64,000 nucleotides of DNA from Ziziphus jujuba (taxonomy: Eukaryota > Streptophyta > Magnoliopsida > Rosales > Rhamnaceae), in the NCBI RefSeq assembly GCF_031755915.1, contig NC_083390.1, forward strand, positions 24,113,001 through 24,177,000. Direction: 5' to 3'. Made by a program: the position numbers and the translations under genes. The notes below the pieces were generated by a model, which saw only the letters and a program-made list of their open reading frames with translations, was not told the origin of the DNA and did not search any database. Positions 37,065-52,017 of the stretch are shown here, piece after piece; positions within the stretch are counted from its first letter, which is position 1; every line of letters begins with the position of its first letter.

Positions 37065-40000
37065 TTGACAAGAAACTCTGAATGTATTCTCCAAATCCAT
37101 CCTCTTCCCTTTCCAAGCAGAGCAATTACACTAACCTCACATCCAATGCACTAGAAAGTTGTTTCAACTCATCAGTCATAGTCGCCACTTCCTCGAGCAT
37201 GACCTTCTTCTCAGAATCATTAGTATTCCCATGACTTGCAGTCAATCCATCAGATAAAAGCTGAATGAATTTCTCCATATCCACCTAAAAGTAAAGTTGG
37301 AAAATGAAGAAAATTATTACACTTCGCATTTGCAGTTTACCTTTGGGTTAAACATTGTACAGGAAAATGAATACATACAAAAAAGAAGCATCTTACCTTA
37401 ATTGTTTTGTCATGTGACAGAAAAGTACTTCGGTCTCCTCCATTGTCTACTTTCTTCATTCTATCAAGTATTTCCCAAACACAGCGACAATCATTTGAAA
37501 GGTTTACCTGGTTTTTGTATTGAGTGTTTGATTCCTGTTTGGCCACCAACTCAAGTCTAGATTGAGGAAGCTCAGATTTCTTCTGCGAATCAGAACTGGC
37601 TTCAGAGAGCACTTTCTGAGTATCACTAGCTTTCATAGCAGCAGCTCCCCTTTGATCTTTTTCAGTTTCTATAGTCCTTGGAAACAATTTCCTCAATATG
37701 TCATTCTTGCATTTCGAGATTTTCATATTCACATATATGGCAGAACCAGGACAGGGAAGCTTTGGGAAATTTTCTCCTGAACTTACAATTACCAAATCAT
37801 TGCCAATCTTCTTAAATGCCTCAGCTAGCACACTAATAATTCTATTCAAAGTGTGGCGATTCTTAAAAAAAAAAAAGGCACCATGAAAGTCCCATGGAAG
37901 ATAATCCATGATGTAGCTTCTATTGTTCAAATCTAATAGTAATTCTTGACATATACCAAAATTCAAATTAATCAAAAAAACAATCACAACCAATCTAGAC
38001 ACAATCAATGAGTAGATGTCCATCACCTGAGGAGATTTTTCAATCCATTCCCACATTTCACCCTTATTGTAAAGGCATTGCTGAACTACATGGATCATAG
38101 ACCGAAGGAGATTTTCAAAAGATGGTTTCACATCAGCCCATCTATAGGGACTTGATTTGGTATCTTCGCCACATTCCATGAGCCATTCAACAAATGATGA
38201 CTTTGTGGTAAAAAAGTTACCCCGGAAGCAAGATACCCGAATCAGAAGGTGCTCAACAAGATACACAAAACAGCCAGGTGATATGTAATCATATTCAGCC
38301 CTCCAATTTGCTTCATATGTACAAAATAAAGCTTCATTGAAACTGCAAATAAGAGGTACTTCTCTTTCTTTTTCACTGGTGTCCGAACATAAAATCTCAA
38401 AAAAGACCTTCCATGGGGAATCATTGCCCAACTTTTGTAAAATCTTCTCACATGATTCCTTTTCCAGCTTGCCAGAACCAAAAGTAATCATTGCAATCCT
38501 CCCAATTTGACCATAAGAGAGATTGTTCTTCGAGTTGATAGTATCAACTATTAGTTCTTGAAGTAAACTTTTGGAAATATTCATTCCTCTCAGCAATATC
38601 ATATTCTCTCTCAATGACTCCCTCCAATCAAGAGGAAATACGTACCCAAAAAATTGCTCAGTTGACAGACTAATGGATTTCTGCAGGTTACAAGCATCTT
38701 CATAACTTTTTTTCAGAAATTTGCACTCAACAAGAAATTTTGATACTTCATAGATATGAGTAAGAGTCCTGCTTTTACAGAATAGTAAATCAGAAATCTC
38801 AATTGGGAAGTCATATATTGCTTTAAGCTTTTTAAAATCTCACTTCCAACAAAAAGCAACTCTGAACTCCAATAGCTCTGAGCAGCAGAAGCCAACTGAT
38901 GAACATCAATGGAAACCAACTTCCCATTATTTTTAAAATGCCTTGAGTCGACATCTCTCACCCAGTCAGCATCAGAATGGAGCAGAACATAGCTGGTATT
39001 CAGATTCTCAAACTGCCTCCGAACTCCTAAAAAATTCAAACAGAATTCTCCACAACTTCGATTTTCATTAACATCCTTGGACTCGAGATGTACAAGATAT
39101 TTAAATACTCCAATAACCTTAGCCTTCCAAAGGTTCCAAAAGCAAACCAATGATTCAAGAGAGACTTGATTCTTAGAAATCATAACTTCTGAATGCTCAG
39201 TAAGATCAAACACCAGATCTTCTTCAAAGACATACTTTGGAACACTTGAAGAAAGATGGCCATCCAAAATTTTTCGAACACATAGCATTTCAGCCGTAAT
39301 GTTCTTTTGCATCTGAGAAGCCTTCATTTGATTCTTTGTTAATTGCAAGTTACTCTGCTCATTTTCAATAATATCAGCCTCTGTGCAAAACAACTCATAA
39401 AAGTTGTCACTATCATTCTTAGCAAAGGACTTTCCTTTTGCTAAAAGCTCCTGTTTTTGTTTAAACTGCTTTAAGGGCCAACCTTTGCTACCATGGGACC
39501 AAAGGGAGTTGGCAAGCACATACAAGAGAATTAGTATTGCTGCTTCTCTGAAATTCCCAGCCTTTCCAAGCAGATCTACCTCACGCCGTATATCTCCTTT
39601 TAGCTTCGCGATGTTTGCAGCTTCCAAAAAATTTCCTGACTCTTCTTCCAACAACATTAGTTCATCGAAGCAGCCCCTTGACCTCAAAAAGTTACGAATT
39701 AAATCCATGGAACTAAAAGCCTTCACAAATTTCATCATTGCCCTGATATCTTTAGCCCCATAATAATGCGACGCACAGCTTTCCAGAAACTTCTGTTCAA
39801 ATTTCATCATTTCCCTGATATCTTTTCCTCTCTTTGACACACCAGAGTCTTTTGTTGCATGCTGTCTCCAGCATTGAATGAAATCCAAACCCATATCAAA
39901 TAATTTTCCTCTGTCACAGACATTCAGACATTCAGAGAAAAAATTTCCCCTAGCATACACTTCCGCAGCAAGCTCATAGCATTCTGCACGAGTAAAGCAT

Positions 40001-43000
40001 TCTCCAGCTCTTTCCAGCTCAGACTCGCCACATTTTTCCATATAAATCCTACCTGAAGCAATCAGAAATCACAAAAAAAATTTGAAGTTTCAAACTCGAC
40101 CATTCTTAAACTAGAAAAAAATTGTAACTCTAGCATGGAATAACATTTTGCAAACAGAAAAACTATCAATAATCAGTATCCAACAGATGCCTACAACTGC
40201 CAAGAAACTTAACAATCAATAAGTTCCACACTAATGAATAAGTAGGAAATAAGCTCAGGCTGGATACAAGCAGTAAGAAGACTATGCAACTCCCAAAGGT
40301 AAGGAAGAAGCTGGATGCAATATTTTATCACAAAGTGAAGCACATAAAAATACATTGAAATATACATCAATGCTTTCAAGTTACTGTCAACTTCCATCAT
40401 AAAGTTATACCTGCTCTTTCATATTCTCCTAGATCATAAAAACATCTAGCAGCAAAATCTGCCTTGCCTATGGCGTCAAAAATTTCAGCAGCTTCCCTTA
40501 GGATGGAATTAGCTACTTCAGGATTTGAAATGCGCATCCGATCAGCCATGGATTTAAGGCCAGAAGCTTTGGATCTTCTTTCCCAATAAGTGTCACCGGC
40601 TCGTTCAAAGCACATTGCGGCCGTTTCATAGTTATGCTCTTGAAATAGCTGTTAGAAAGCAAAGTGTTAGCATCTACAAGATTGAAAATGTTGATGTCAT
40701 CAAAAATAAAATTCTGCTTCAGAACACACTTCATGCTTCCCCAAAACTATAGATAGAAGAATTGAAAATACAGACACCAATATCTGCAACTGCAACTGTA
40801 ACTGTTCTAAAAATAATGGGTTCAAGCAAATCCCTATAAAAGTTCAAGCTTTAGTTGTTGGGAAAAGGACCTGATTATGTATATCAACCTAACCTAAACA
40901 TGCACAGTCACTACCCTCACGTGTATGCCCACCCATCAAGCAACCAAGAGTAGATCTTAAATATGCAACAAACTAGATTAACAGAAACGGCTTCTGGTAG
41001 AATTTGAACACAAGTCAAATTAAACTATTCGGCTTCGACAAATTAAAACACTAATTTTACTTTTAAAAAAAAAAAAAAAAAAAAAAGAAAGGCTCACTTT
41101 TAAACGTCAAGAACTGTACGATTCTATGTAACTAAACAATGAGAATACAAAGTCAGAAGAAAAAACACCTTAACAATGAGGTTGACAACATTGATAACAA
41201 CATAGTTGCCAATAAAAACAATATCAACATTCAAACAGAAGCACAAACAGTACAACAATAAATAATTAAACAAACCTTGATACCCCGTGATCGCCACTCC
41301 TCGGGAGTGCTTTCAACTTGCATTGCCTGAGCAAGTGAATCATCCAATTGCATAATTTGTACAAGACACTTCTTCTTCCAATAGTCAAACATAGGTTTGG
41401 AGAGTTCCGAAGTCTCACAAATCCACAACCTCTGCCTTGTACGCGTAACAGCAACATATAATTGCTTCAGTTCCGAGCACAGGATATTGTGTTTAGACTC
41501 ATTGAAATGCGGAAAACTAGGTGAATCGGAATCAAGGAGACCTTGTTCCTCCATATATTCATATATCACCCTCCACATATTTTTAAGAGGTGATGAGCCA
41601 AAAAAGTCATACAACAATACATCCTATAAAAGAAATAAAAAACAAGATTAAGTGTACTTGGTATAACTAATTTAAAGCTAATGTATGATGTGTATTTAAC
41701 AACTATACAACATAGCATGATAGCAATTTACTCATAAATTTGACTGTGGCATTAGGCAACTAAAAAATAATATTGCATAGACAATCCAAAATATAAATTA
41801 TTTTAAAGTTTTATAGGCAAATGAAGAGGGAAAAAAAAAAAAAAAAAGGCCATGGGTGAAGCATGACTAAGGGCCATGGAGAGCACATAACTTCACTAAC
41901 TAAACCTTTCATTAGTAATAACTCCTATTTCATAAGAAAGCAATGGACTGAACATGGAAATTAGCAAATAAAAAATCCAACCAAATTAAATTTTGAATTC
42001 ACCTGAAACTCAAGGCCCTTGCATTCAAGTATGGTTAGAACAAGAGCTTGCTTCCCAACATAATTTGAAATTTCCTTGCGCGCATTTTCATCTCTTACCA
42101 GTATCACCTGCTCAGCACCAAAACCAACAATCTTCCCACTAACGCTTTCAGGATTTCCAAAGATTTTTATGATTGCATTTTCATTGTTCCCGGATTCAAG
42201 TAAACTTGGAGCTTCCCCATATATCACACTACTTTCAGGCTTTAATATATCAATGCAACTAGGAAAGAAACGATAAATAAGTTCTATAATGCTGTGAGAT
42301 AATTTCAGTATACCAGCATGGGTACGGAAATTTTGAGTTAGCTGGAAAACCTCTGAGATAAGTCCCTTTTCATTTCTTTCGCCATGTGCACTGATCCTTG
42401 ATTGCAAAAAGAACTTCCTGTAAAATAGATTCCTTATATCTTCAAATCTGAAATCAATACCCCTTGCAATTGTTTGTGCAGTATCACCAGAAAAAACAAA
42501 ACCCTCTTCAATATTACTGCAGACATGCTTGACCAAAGCAATTTGACTCATTGTTAGATCTTGGACCTCATCAATATATACAAAATCCATTCCATCACCC
42601 TCATATCTTTCACGTCCGAGTCGAAAATGGAGATCAATTACAAAATCAGCAAGATCATATTCACCTTTCGCCATTTTCTTTTTTTCATAACTCTGAAATA
42701 TATCATATATTATCTCTCTCTGTTTCTTATTTAAACTGGAGGCCCGACCCTCTGACAGTAAAACATATTCCTCACGATTGAGTTTACCATCAATTGCTTC
42801 CATGGATTTCAAGCCACCTTTTATATATGAAATTATCTCAGTAAATACTCTGGAAGGATCAAGATTCTTTGTCAACTGGGAATTGAAATGAGGCCAGTAT
42901 GATGAGCTGAATCTCTCATAGTTGACTTCCTTTGTCCTTAAAATGTTCTGTAGCATAACTGATCTTGAACTTTGCTTTTGACGCTTAGAAAGTTCTGGTA

Positions 43001-46000
43001 CATTGAGGAATCTTTCAAAGTATGAGTTACTCAATGTTCCATCAAGCATCATTAAGAACTTATGGAAAGTTATGACAAGAGGGTACGAATTGGGTGGAAT
43101 ATTGACAAAAGAATCTGGTATGTTCTTGAATTGTTTTTCTTCATCATCAATATAGTCCCAAACAGAGGAACCGCTTTCATCGGAAGATTTTCCACCACAT
43201 GCAAAACTAGGAAAGTACAAGATTAAATATAGTTAGCTTAGCGCACTTTTATTGAGATCTTAAATGTACACTTACAAAAGTAATTGATACAGATGACAAG
43301 TATGAAGCCAGTAATGGCCAACACAATAAATCTATGGTCTACAAACAGCATAAAGGTCCATAACTTATGTAACATGAATCAGTAAGCAAACATTATATAA
43401 ACAAATAATTCTAAAATATATTTACAGCGATGACCGTGGCAGAGAATGTATACAAAAGAACAGAAAATCAGCCTTAATACAAAATCTTAAGAAAAGGCAC
43501 ATTCATTATAGGCAGGATTTCGGGAAGAGTTAAGAATTTTTCTGTAGTTTTTCTACATAATTCGACAATTTATTGGCATACTACCAGATAATATGCTTTC
43601 ATAACATGAGACCATTTATTTTTCATTCTTCCAAGTACACAAACTAATGCTAGACTGTTTTATCCAATTTTTGTTTGTTATTTGTAAGGCTCAATAGTCT
43701 TTAGATATATTTTTCCTTTTTCTTAAAATCTAAACATCAAAACACAAAAACATCTTAACAGATTTATAGTGAATTCTAAGATTGTAACTGCTAAATAAAA
43801 ATTATGTGGTTGATAAAAAAGTATAAAAGAAATCAGGGAAAAAAAAAAAATTCAAGACAGAATAAAAATTTCTTAATCATATAAATGCACACATACTGCA
43901 TATTTATGAGTACTACCAACTACAAGTCAATGACAAGACTAGGTTACCATTTACTTGGATATTCGTATTCAACACACCTTTTCAATTGGGAAACATGTTG
44001 CTTCACAGCAAAACATAGCTTAGGACTCACTGTCACAAAGAGCTGGCGCAAAACAGTTCCACCAGTCTCCATTGAGCTTTCCTTGGCATCATTATCCTGA
44101 ATACCATGTCCAACCGAGTTGCTCTCTAGTCCATAGAATCCTTCGTTAGCCATTTGGTGCAATTTTTCTTTCTGAAATAACTTCATGGTTAATACAGTAG
44201 TTTTCCCAGTACCAGAACGCCCAAGAATGAAGCTGCTTCTATCAAAAAGTATAATCTCCATTTCTTGGTCAGTAACTTCGAATGGGAGATGTAGTTCTCT
44301 ACCATCATGGTCAGACATCAAGTGGTTCACAGCAACAGATGATAAGGAGTAGAACTTCATCAGGAACAGACTCTCATTGACCTTTGAATCCTCAACATAA
44401 CTTCTACCATCAGAAGTCGTACCAACTTGATCATTTCCATTTTCATTGATGCTAAGATCTTTTAACCGGACAATATCCACAGAGGGTGACCAGCTCTTCG
44501 GTACTTCCAAATTTCTGTGGGCAAAATACAAAATGGAAAAAATAATAACTTAATAGAGAAGCAATAATGAATATAAAATTCTTTTGTATAGATTTTAGCA
44601 AGCAAGAATTCATTAATCCTAGAATGCAAAGCATTGTACCCCTCAAGACATTTTTCATTGCAGAGATCGATGAAGTCATCAGTGTATTTATTAAAGATAC
44701 TTTCGAGGCGTTTTATCAGTTTTCGTATATCCTCCAGAGGCAACAGATCCCAGATCTTCAAAATTTGTATAAACCTCAAATCCTTTACAATGTCAGACCT
44801 CAAATCCTTTACAATGTCAGTTGTACTAACAACATAGAGACCTTCAACCTTAAATTGCTTCACTATCTGCATGGAGCTTCCACATTCTGAGTCTATATTC
44901 CGCTTCTTAGGTCTCCAGCCACTGGAGAGCTTAACTAAAAGGTTTAGAACTGACTTTTTTATCCGCACAGATGTCAGTTTTTTGAATGACTTGAGAAAGT
45001 TATCGCTGAATTGAACCTAAAGACATGGAATTGAAAGAGGATAAGAAAAGCATCAAACATAAACCATACAACCTTAAAAGATCCCTATATAATAAAATTC
45101 AGAGGATGCAGAAACAATATAAATAAACACTAAACTACACAATGCTATACCTTCCATCTCGAATCCTTGAAAAGCATACTATCTCCATTAAGTAAATCAC
45201 CAAGCTGATCAAGCTCTCTTTTGACCTCTAATATAGCCTTGGCCAAATCTTTGTCATCATCAGCATTGAAGAAACAATTGCGCTTCTTCGCATCGAGAAC
45301 TAAATCTTCCCAAACAGTTTGACTACCAACTAAGGTTCTTTCATTACCCAAAATCCATAGACAATGCCTGGAGACATATCAAAAAGTAAATATATGTTAA
45401 CAACACTCTTGCAAAGAATTTAAAAGTTCTCGACAAACTTTACATTGGGCTGTACCTAGCTCTTGTCAGGGCAACATTCATTCTCTGAGGTTTGGATATG
45501 AAACCTACTGATTGGAAACTGTTACTCCTTACAGATGATATTATTATTATATCATCTTCTCCACCCTGGAATCCATCAATTGTCTTTACTTTCACAAGAA
45601 ATCCGTCAATGTTATCGTACGTCCCCCCAAGTCGATCCTGAATTGCAACCAATTGAGCAGCATAGGGTGACACAACACCAATACTGACTTTATGTTTTGA
45701 AACTTCCCATGCTGCAAAAATGCAAGAAAGAATGATAGAAACAAAGGAAAAAGTAATAATTACTACATCTTGAAATGGACATGTGAGTATAGACATACCT
45801 CTGTACAGATTCTGCAGCATTTTCAAGACGATTGCTACCTCAACCATATTTCTCCAACTACGTCCATCATCATCCTTCTTCTCTCTTCCACCAGTTACAT
45901 TTATAAAAGAATAAGGACCATACATTGAACCCTGCAGGCACGGTATTTCATAGCTTCTCCTTCTAACAATAGGTGCATCTACAATCTGGTTATTATAGAA

Positions 46001-46175
46001 TTTCAAATTTGGGAATAAACTTATTGATGGATGCATTCTGTACTGCATATTTAGCAGATGTTTTGCACAACCCTGTGAGCTCAACCTCCCAAACAAACTA
46101 CTTCCGAAACCAGCTTCATCAGAAATCTATAAAGAGAAAACAAAATAATAGACATTCAATCTATACCCAAAGAAC

Positions 46176-46210
<35 letters not shown>

Positions 46211-49200
46211 AAAAGAAAACACTGAAGGAGTAAAAATTGACATCGGACAAAGTGAAGAATAGGCAAACAAGGAAAAAATAACGTCTGCATACTTTGCTTT
46301 GAACCATTGCTGGTAGTTGGCATTCATCACCAACAAGAATAGCATGCTTTATACCACGAAGCTGCAGGGGTATGGTTGACTCACACTCTTTCAACTGTGC
46401 AGCTTCATCAATAACCAAAACTCTCAGTGGTTCCATCGCCACTTTATGCAACTTATATGAACTAGAAGCCGTGCAAAATATTAATGAAGCTCTTTGAAAA
46501 CAGAATTCCTCCATTGATTGCTGGCTTATGAAATTTGGGAAGGTGAGATCACCAAGAAAACGCTGAAGAGTTCTCAAAAGCAAAAGGCATTCACTTCTCT
46601 TAATACAGAGAAGCGATTGCTCATATTCAAATGTCTCAGGGAAATCTTCAACTGCATCTGTCTGAGAAAGACACTCTTCCAGTGCTTTAGAAGCCACACT
46701 TTTCTTAAATAGCATTTTTTCAAAAGAGTCAAGTGAGACAATAAGGGATTCCATGTTTTGGTAACGTTGTTCCGAAATGTAACTTTTGCCCATATGAGTA
46801 CAGATTACGGAAACACAGTGCCTAAGAGGTACTGCCATAGAAACAAATCTCTCTCTTACAAACTCATGAAATGACTTAACTATTGCTTTACTTGTACTTC
46901 CCTTCTCTTTGATATCACATTCAGTGCTCTGTTCACTCTCTTTAATCATCTCATTTTTCAAGAAAATATGGTACTGAGAAACACAATCTTCAAGAAAATT
47001 TATCATGGAATCAAAACAATGCCTCCAACCACTGTGTGAACCTAAACATTCAGCAATCTTCTGGACACGATAATCCAAATATATATCTTGAATATCTGAA
47101 CCAACTTTGAGCCTCTCCTTATTTCCAAACAGAAGAATATCACCCAGTGAACAGAACAAAGCATCAGGCTCCTCATCACATACCACCTTCACAACATGGG
47201 AAGCCACTTCAGTTATTGCAACACTCGTAGGGGCACAAATGAGAGTTCTAAACTTCATTCCCAAGAGAGTTAAAAGAAGAGTAGCAGTAATTTTTGTCTT
47301 CCCTGTCCCAGGGGGACCCCAAATAAGTTCAAAGGCAGATTCATTCTCATAGTGTATCTTGCTGAGACAGGAAAGCACTGCTTCAGTTTGGGGCTCATTC
47401 AATTTAGACTCTATATTCTCAACCAGCTTCACATCCCAAAAGCCATGATTCTTTCTAGAATAGTAATTACATTTTTCTTCAACCTGTAATCAAGCATATA
47501 TTTTCAGACAAATTATCAAAAATGCCAATAATGCACGAACATCTTTTTGTTTATTTGTATAAGTATCTACCTACACAACGCACTTCTGTTCTTTAATTGA
47601 AATTTTTGATACAAAATTCATAAATTCCTCATATAACTAAGCAAACGCAATACATTTCTCTGTTATTTTTTTGGTTATTTCTTCCAAGGACAGAAGAGGC
47701 GAAGCATCTTATGCAATTACTGTAATATCCAGAGTATCAGCACAAAGCAAATAATAATCTAACACAGTATTTAAATAATCTAGTTAAGGTGAGTTTTATT
47801 TCATATCCACTTGATCATGAAGTCTTTTATATCATTAATGGAAAATCCCATGCTAAAATGCTAACTCAGCTGAATAAGTTATGAAATATCATCATTATTT
47901 GTCTTACCATAGAATCAGGGCGAAGTACTTTCTCAACAACTTTCAGATTTTTAAACATATGCAGTGCATTCCATATTCTTCTGTTTGGGGTAAGGTTTCT
48001 TAAGAAAATGACAAACGAAGATGACCGCATCTCATTATCAAGTTTGAACTCTTTTGAGGCTGTGACTTTGAAAAAGGTAGAACTTAAACCATCCTCCTTC
48101 TCATCATCCTCCTTCTCATCATCCTCCTTCTCATCATCTAGGATTTGAGTCACTGAAAGAAATGCCCATGACCTGCCAGCTCTCTGTAAATCAGAAGCAG
48201 TTTCTGGTTTAGCATCTGCTAAAATGAAAACATCTCCAGGCAAAGTTTTGTAAGGTTCCTTGCCACGTTCGCAGAATCTATTCTGCCAGTCATCAACCTT
48301 TACTACCCATATTTCTGATCCATATGCCATGCATCCTTGAAGAGATTTTACTTTAGCAAATGGTTGATTCCCTATGATATCAATACTCGAATGCAATTGT
48401 GCTCGAGTTTCTTCCAACAAAGGGTAGTCATAAGACCTCAAATAATGCTGAACCGATTTAAATGATTCAGGAATTCTTTCCACCTAGAAAAATGAAGCTT
48501 CAGTTCATGAATCAAAAGCTTCTAAGAAATAAATGGAACTTGTACAATATTATCAGTAGAAAACATGCGAAAAGGTTATAACAATCAATTAGTGTATAGG
48601 TGTCGAATTGAAAACATATTCAAGATAAGTCGCAAAACACAACCAAAAGGAAAATAAAAGAATCTTGAAACAGCAAGTTTTAATATCAGAAAGTACAGCA
48701 AATTAAAGAACATCAAATGTATTTTAAAACAGGAAGTTATAAGAGGAAACTGACAGGGCAATCCCCTTTTTCACTTAGAAAACGAACTATACTTTAAAAC
48801 AAACTAAACCTTAAAGATTCCTCAACCAGCATAAGACACCAAATACCAGCTTATGAGCCCAAAGGAATACAGCCAAGATGTAGACGATTTCATACTTCAT
48901 ACTTCATTGTTCCTCTTAGTATTATCACTATAAATATATTTGATTACACTGTACCTGTTGAATTACCATTCATTTTAAAAGTTTAAACCGATAGAAAATG
49001 ATTTTTCATTTAATTTGTAATTTAATATGGTATCAGAGTCAAAGATCCAAGAGATCTGAATTCAAAACTTAACAACTTTATCAAAAAATAAATAAATAAA
49101 ATCGAAACACATGTAGATTCAAAAAAATCCAAAAAGAGATGGGTCTACATATAAAGGAGAGTATTAGGGAAAATATAAATGAAAGAGCAATATTAAAGAT

Positions 49201-50414
49201 ATTAAATTTTTTAATTAAAATTTTGGTAACCAATTATGTGGTAGTTTTTTACTGATGTTAAATTGGTATTGTTCTATATTCATAGGAAGGTAAACCATTT
49301 AAAATACGCCAAATCATAGATACCAAAATTTTGATAAAAAAATATGGTCACTTTAGATTTATCCTAAATGAAATAAAAACCTATCTTCCATCAGTTTAAA
49401 CTTTTAAAAACAGTGGTAATTCAACATAATTTCAGAACTAGAGATCGAAAGAAGTCTAAATTCAAAACTCAACAATTTTATCCAAAATAAAAAATAAAAA
49501 TAAAATAAAATAGGGACACATGTAGGACTCAAAAAGAAGCCCAAAAAGAGTTTATGCTACATGTGAGAAGGAGTATTAGAGAAAAATAAAATTAAAATAA
49601 AAGCTCGATCACTTTCAATCAGATTAAGTTTTTGAAATCAATGGCAATTCAACAATATTTTACATGTTTTAAATACTACAAAGCCACTATTGGACAAAAC
49701 ATATTTACATGCTCAACATGCTTGGATTGTTAATATGATTAATTATCAAGGCAGTCCATTGATTATCAAAGTAATTTCTTTATAATGCTTGATAGATTCA
49801 AAACAAATGAGATGAAGGAATCAATTGATTAATGGAGAATATTTAAAGCATCAAAAATTTTTGGACGATAAACACTATGTTGACATATATTCAAGTATAA
49901 ACATAGACTTTGTAACAAAATCATCAATGGTTTAAAAATAATAAAGTTTAAAATTTAGAACATTAAGTGGACATATATACATGTAACGTTCTTTGCCTAT
50001 TTAACTTGTCCCAAAGCAAAGCACAACTACAAGCTGAAATGGACATGAATTTATCAGGATCATGCTCAGAAAGGAAAACCATACTTGATTGAAAGAACCA
50101 AATTATAATCATCCAACTCATTTTTTCACTGGTAAACATCAAACTCGATATCTGTGCCATATTAAATACAAAATGAGAAAACATTATAAAATTTTGTTAT
50201 ATGGGTAGCAACACAATGATCATATACCATCCACCCAAGAAACCCAAAAGCTAAGAAAAAAAATAACATAATGTGCAAAAAGATAGATCCAAAAAACCTG
50301 ATTTTGATAAAGATTTTCATTGAAAATATCCTCTACGGACCAAGAAAACACAATATCAGTGAAAGGGTCTCTGTTAGCTTTCTCTCTCTCATCTGAAACT
50401 TCCTCCTCCATCAT
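36586..50414 (-). CDS. Copy B: SEN1-like/UvrD-like dual helicase, frameshifted in exon 12
   Basis: Fourteen exons mirror copy A: 50414-50298, 48483-47908, 47483-46293, 46126-45799, 45711-45456, 45367-45151, 45016-44640, 44514-43978, 43206-42003, 41623-41276, 40648-40411, 40052-37397, 37284-37136, 36943-36586. Both motors keep their motifs: [44 protein letters not shown]; then [28 protein letters not shown] and VAVTRTRQ. The coding sum is 8552 bases, one short of a multiple of three. The gap is a single-base deletion at about 38834, where copy A has CCAAAA and B has TAAAA. As read, translation ends at about 38713 after about 2242 residues, dropping the last 600 or so residues including the Lys-rich tail (KKKKKKKAK). 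Both helicases and the start of the TPR region would remain. Small in-frame repeats lengthen exons 2 and 7. The start is one of two adjacent ATGs (50414, 50411). A sequencing error in the A-run is a real alternative to a genuine pseudogene. Confidence 0.8.
44773..44820 (-). repeat. 24-bp tandem duplication in exon 7 of copy B
   Basis: Two exact 24-base units (44773-44796, 44797-44820) duplicate eight codons ([16 protein letters not shown] on the minus strand). Copy A has one unit, which accounts for the 24-base difference in exon 7 length. Confidence 0.9.
48091..48135 (-). repeat. 15-bp x 3 minisatellite in exon 2 of copy B
   Basis: Three exact copies of ATCCTCCTTCTCATC (plus strand) encode an acidic DDEKE-type repeat near the end of exon 2. 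Copy A has a single related segment ([10 protein letters not shown]). The change keeps the frame. Confidence 0.9.
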
Positions 50415-51958
50415 TGTGTCTTTCTTAATTTCTCCACAATCTAACTATCATTTGCATCCACAAACAAACACCAAGTTAAAAACCCATTTCAAAACCATCC
50501 ATTTTTAATAGAGGGGAAACAAAGAAATGGGTTTTCTTAGCTACAAAGGAACTAAATTTCTTTAAGGAAACAAACATGAAAGCATTCTAGGAATCTCACG
50601 TACAAGCACTAAAGAAAGAACTATACATTAGCTCCATTCAGTGTCATATCCTTTAGTAGCTTTTTCTTCAAGATAAAAGGAATGTCATTTTGATCAATCA
50701 GAATTGCTAATACAGAATCCTGGAAATAAGAAAATATTCGAAAAAAAGAATCTCTCAGTGCTTGCAGAATATGGTCTTAAGCTTGACCTCAAATTTACTT
50801 TTCTTTATTTTTTAATGATTTCATATGGTCTTAATTTATTATCATATAAGAAAAGAAAAGAAATAATAAATTTAATAAATAAAATAATAGTCAACAATTG
50901 CAAAAAGCAACTCTTCTTTTTTCTTTTTTTCTTTTTTTTTACCTCGAGAATAAACTTTGAACAAATTCGTTTTAATCCCTTGTAGAGGAAGGTTGCTTTA
51001 ATTTAAGTGGAATGTGGATGATATCTTTGAAAAATTTAAAGCCATAATTTAATTTATATATTTAAATATTAAATGATATATTTTATAAAAAAGTGATATT
51101 GGTTCATAAAGTCCAACTTACACGGTCGAGCATGTGGTTCAAGTTATCTTCCCCACATCTTTTAATGTTGGGTCAATTAGCCAAATCTTTATAAAATTTG
51201 TATTTATTGTTTTATTGAAAATCACCGATGAGTGGAAAAAATTTGTTTAAGATAAATGTATTTAGAAATTCATTATTTAAGAAACTATATAATATTATAA
51301 GGAAAACGCAATAAAGTGCTATATGTTACGTATTGCATGTGGGACATTTATATAGATATAGTACGTAATATATTATTGAATAATAAAATAATGTCCTATA
51401 AGAACTGAATGAGTAGACCAAGAAAAAGTGATCATGAGAGCGGTCCACGCATGGGACTATGATGTTATCACTAAATCGTCATTGCATGACGTTAATAAAA
51501 TATATAAATATATATATTAGTGGATGTTAGTGATGTAGCATATAAATTCAACCAAAGCTTATGATTGCTTTTTCCACTTTAGTTTTTTTTCTTTAAGCTT
51601 TATATCATAAAACAAAAAACAAATACCCTCACGAAGGATAGACGAATAAATTATTATTAAAAAATCAAGTTAAAACAGTTTTTAAATTGCCTTTAAGCTT
51701 CATAGTTTTAATCTTTTTATATTCAAAATAAGGGGGAAACAAGATAAATTGATCATGCATTATTGAAAATTTAGTTCTTAACTTTACACATGCAATCCGC
51801 TTTCGGAAAAATAAAAAATAAATAAAAAAATTACACATGCTAAAATCTTAATTATTGACTAGATGATAATGTTTTGTTTTCTAAAACTATAAATTACAAA
51901 TAAAGAAAATTAAATCGTTGACCAAAGATTAAGTATATATATTCCATACATATAATAC

Positions 51959-52017
<59 letters not shown>

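Noticed and set aside
23856..50414. NLR-type resistance genes, because of tandem array and P-loops
   Set aside because: The P-loops are followed by SF1 helicase motifs (QYRMHP, DEVQD), not by NB-ARC motifs such as GLPL or MHD.
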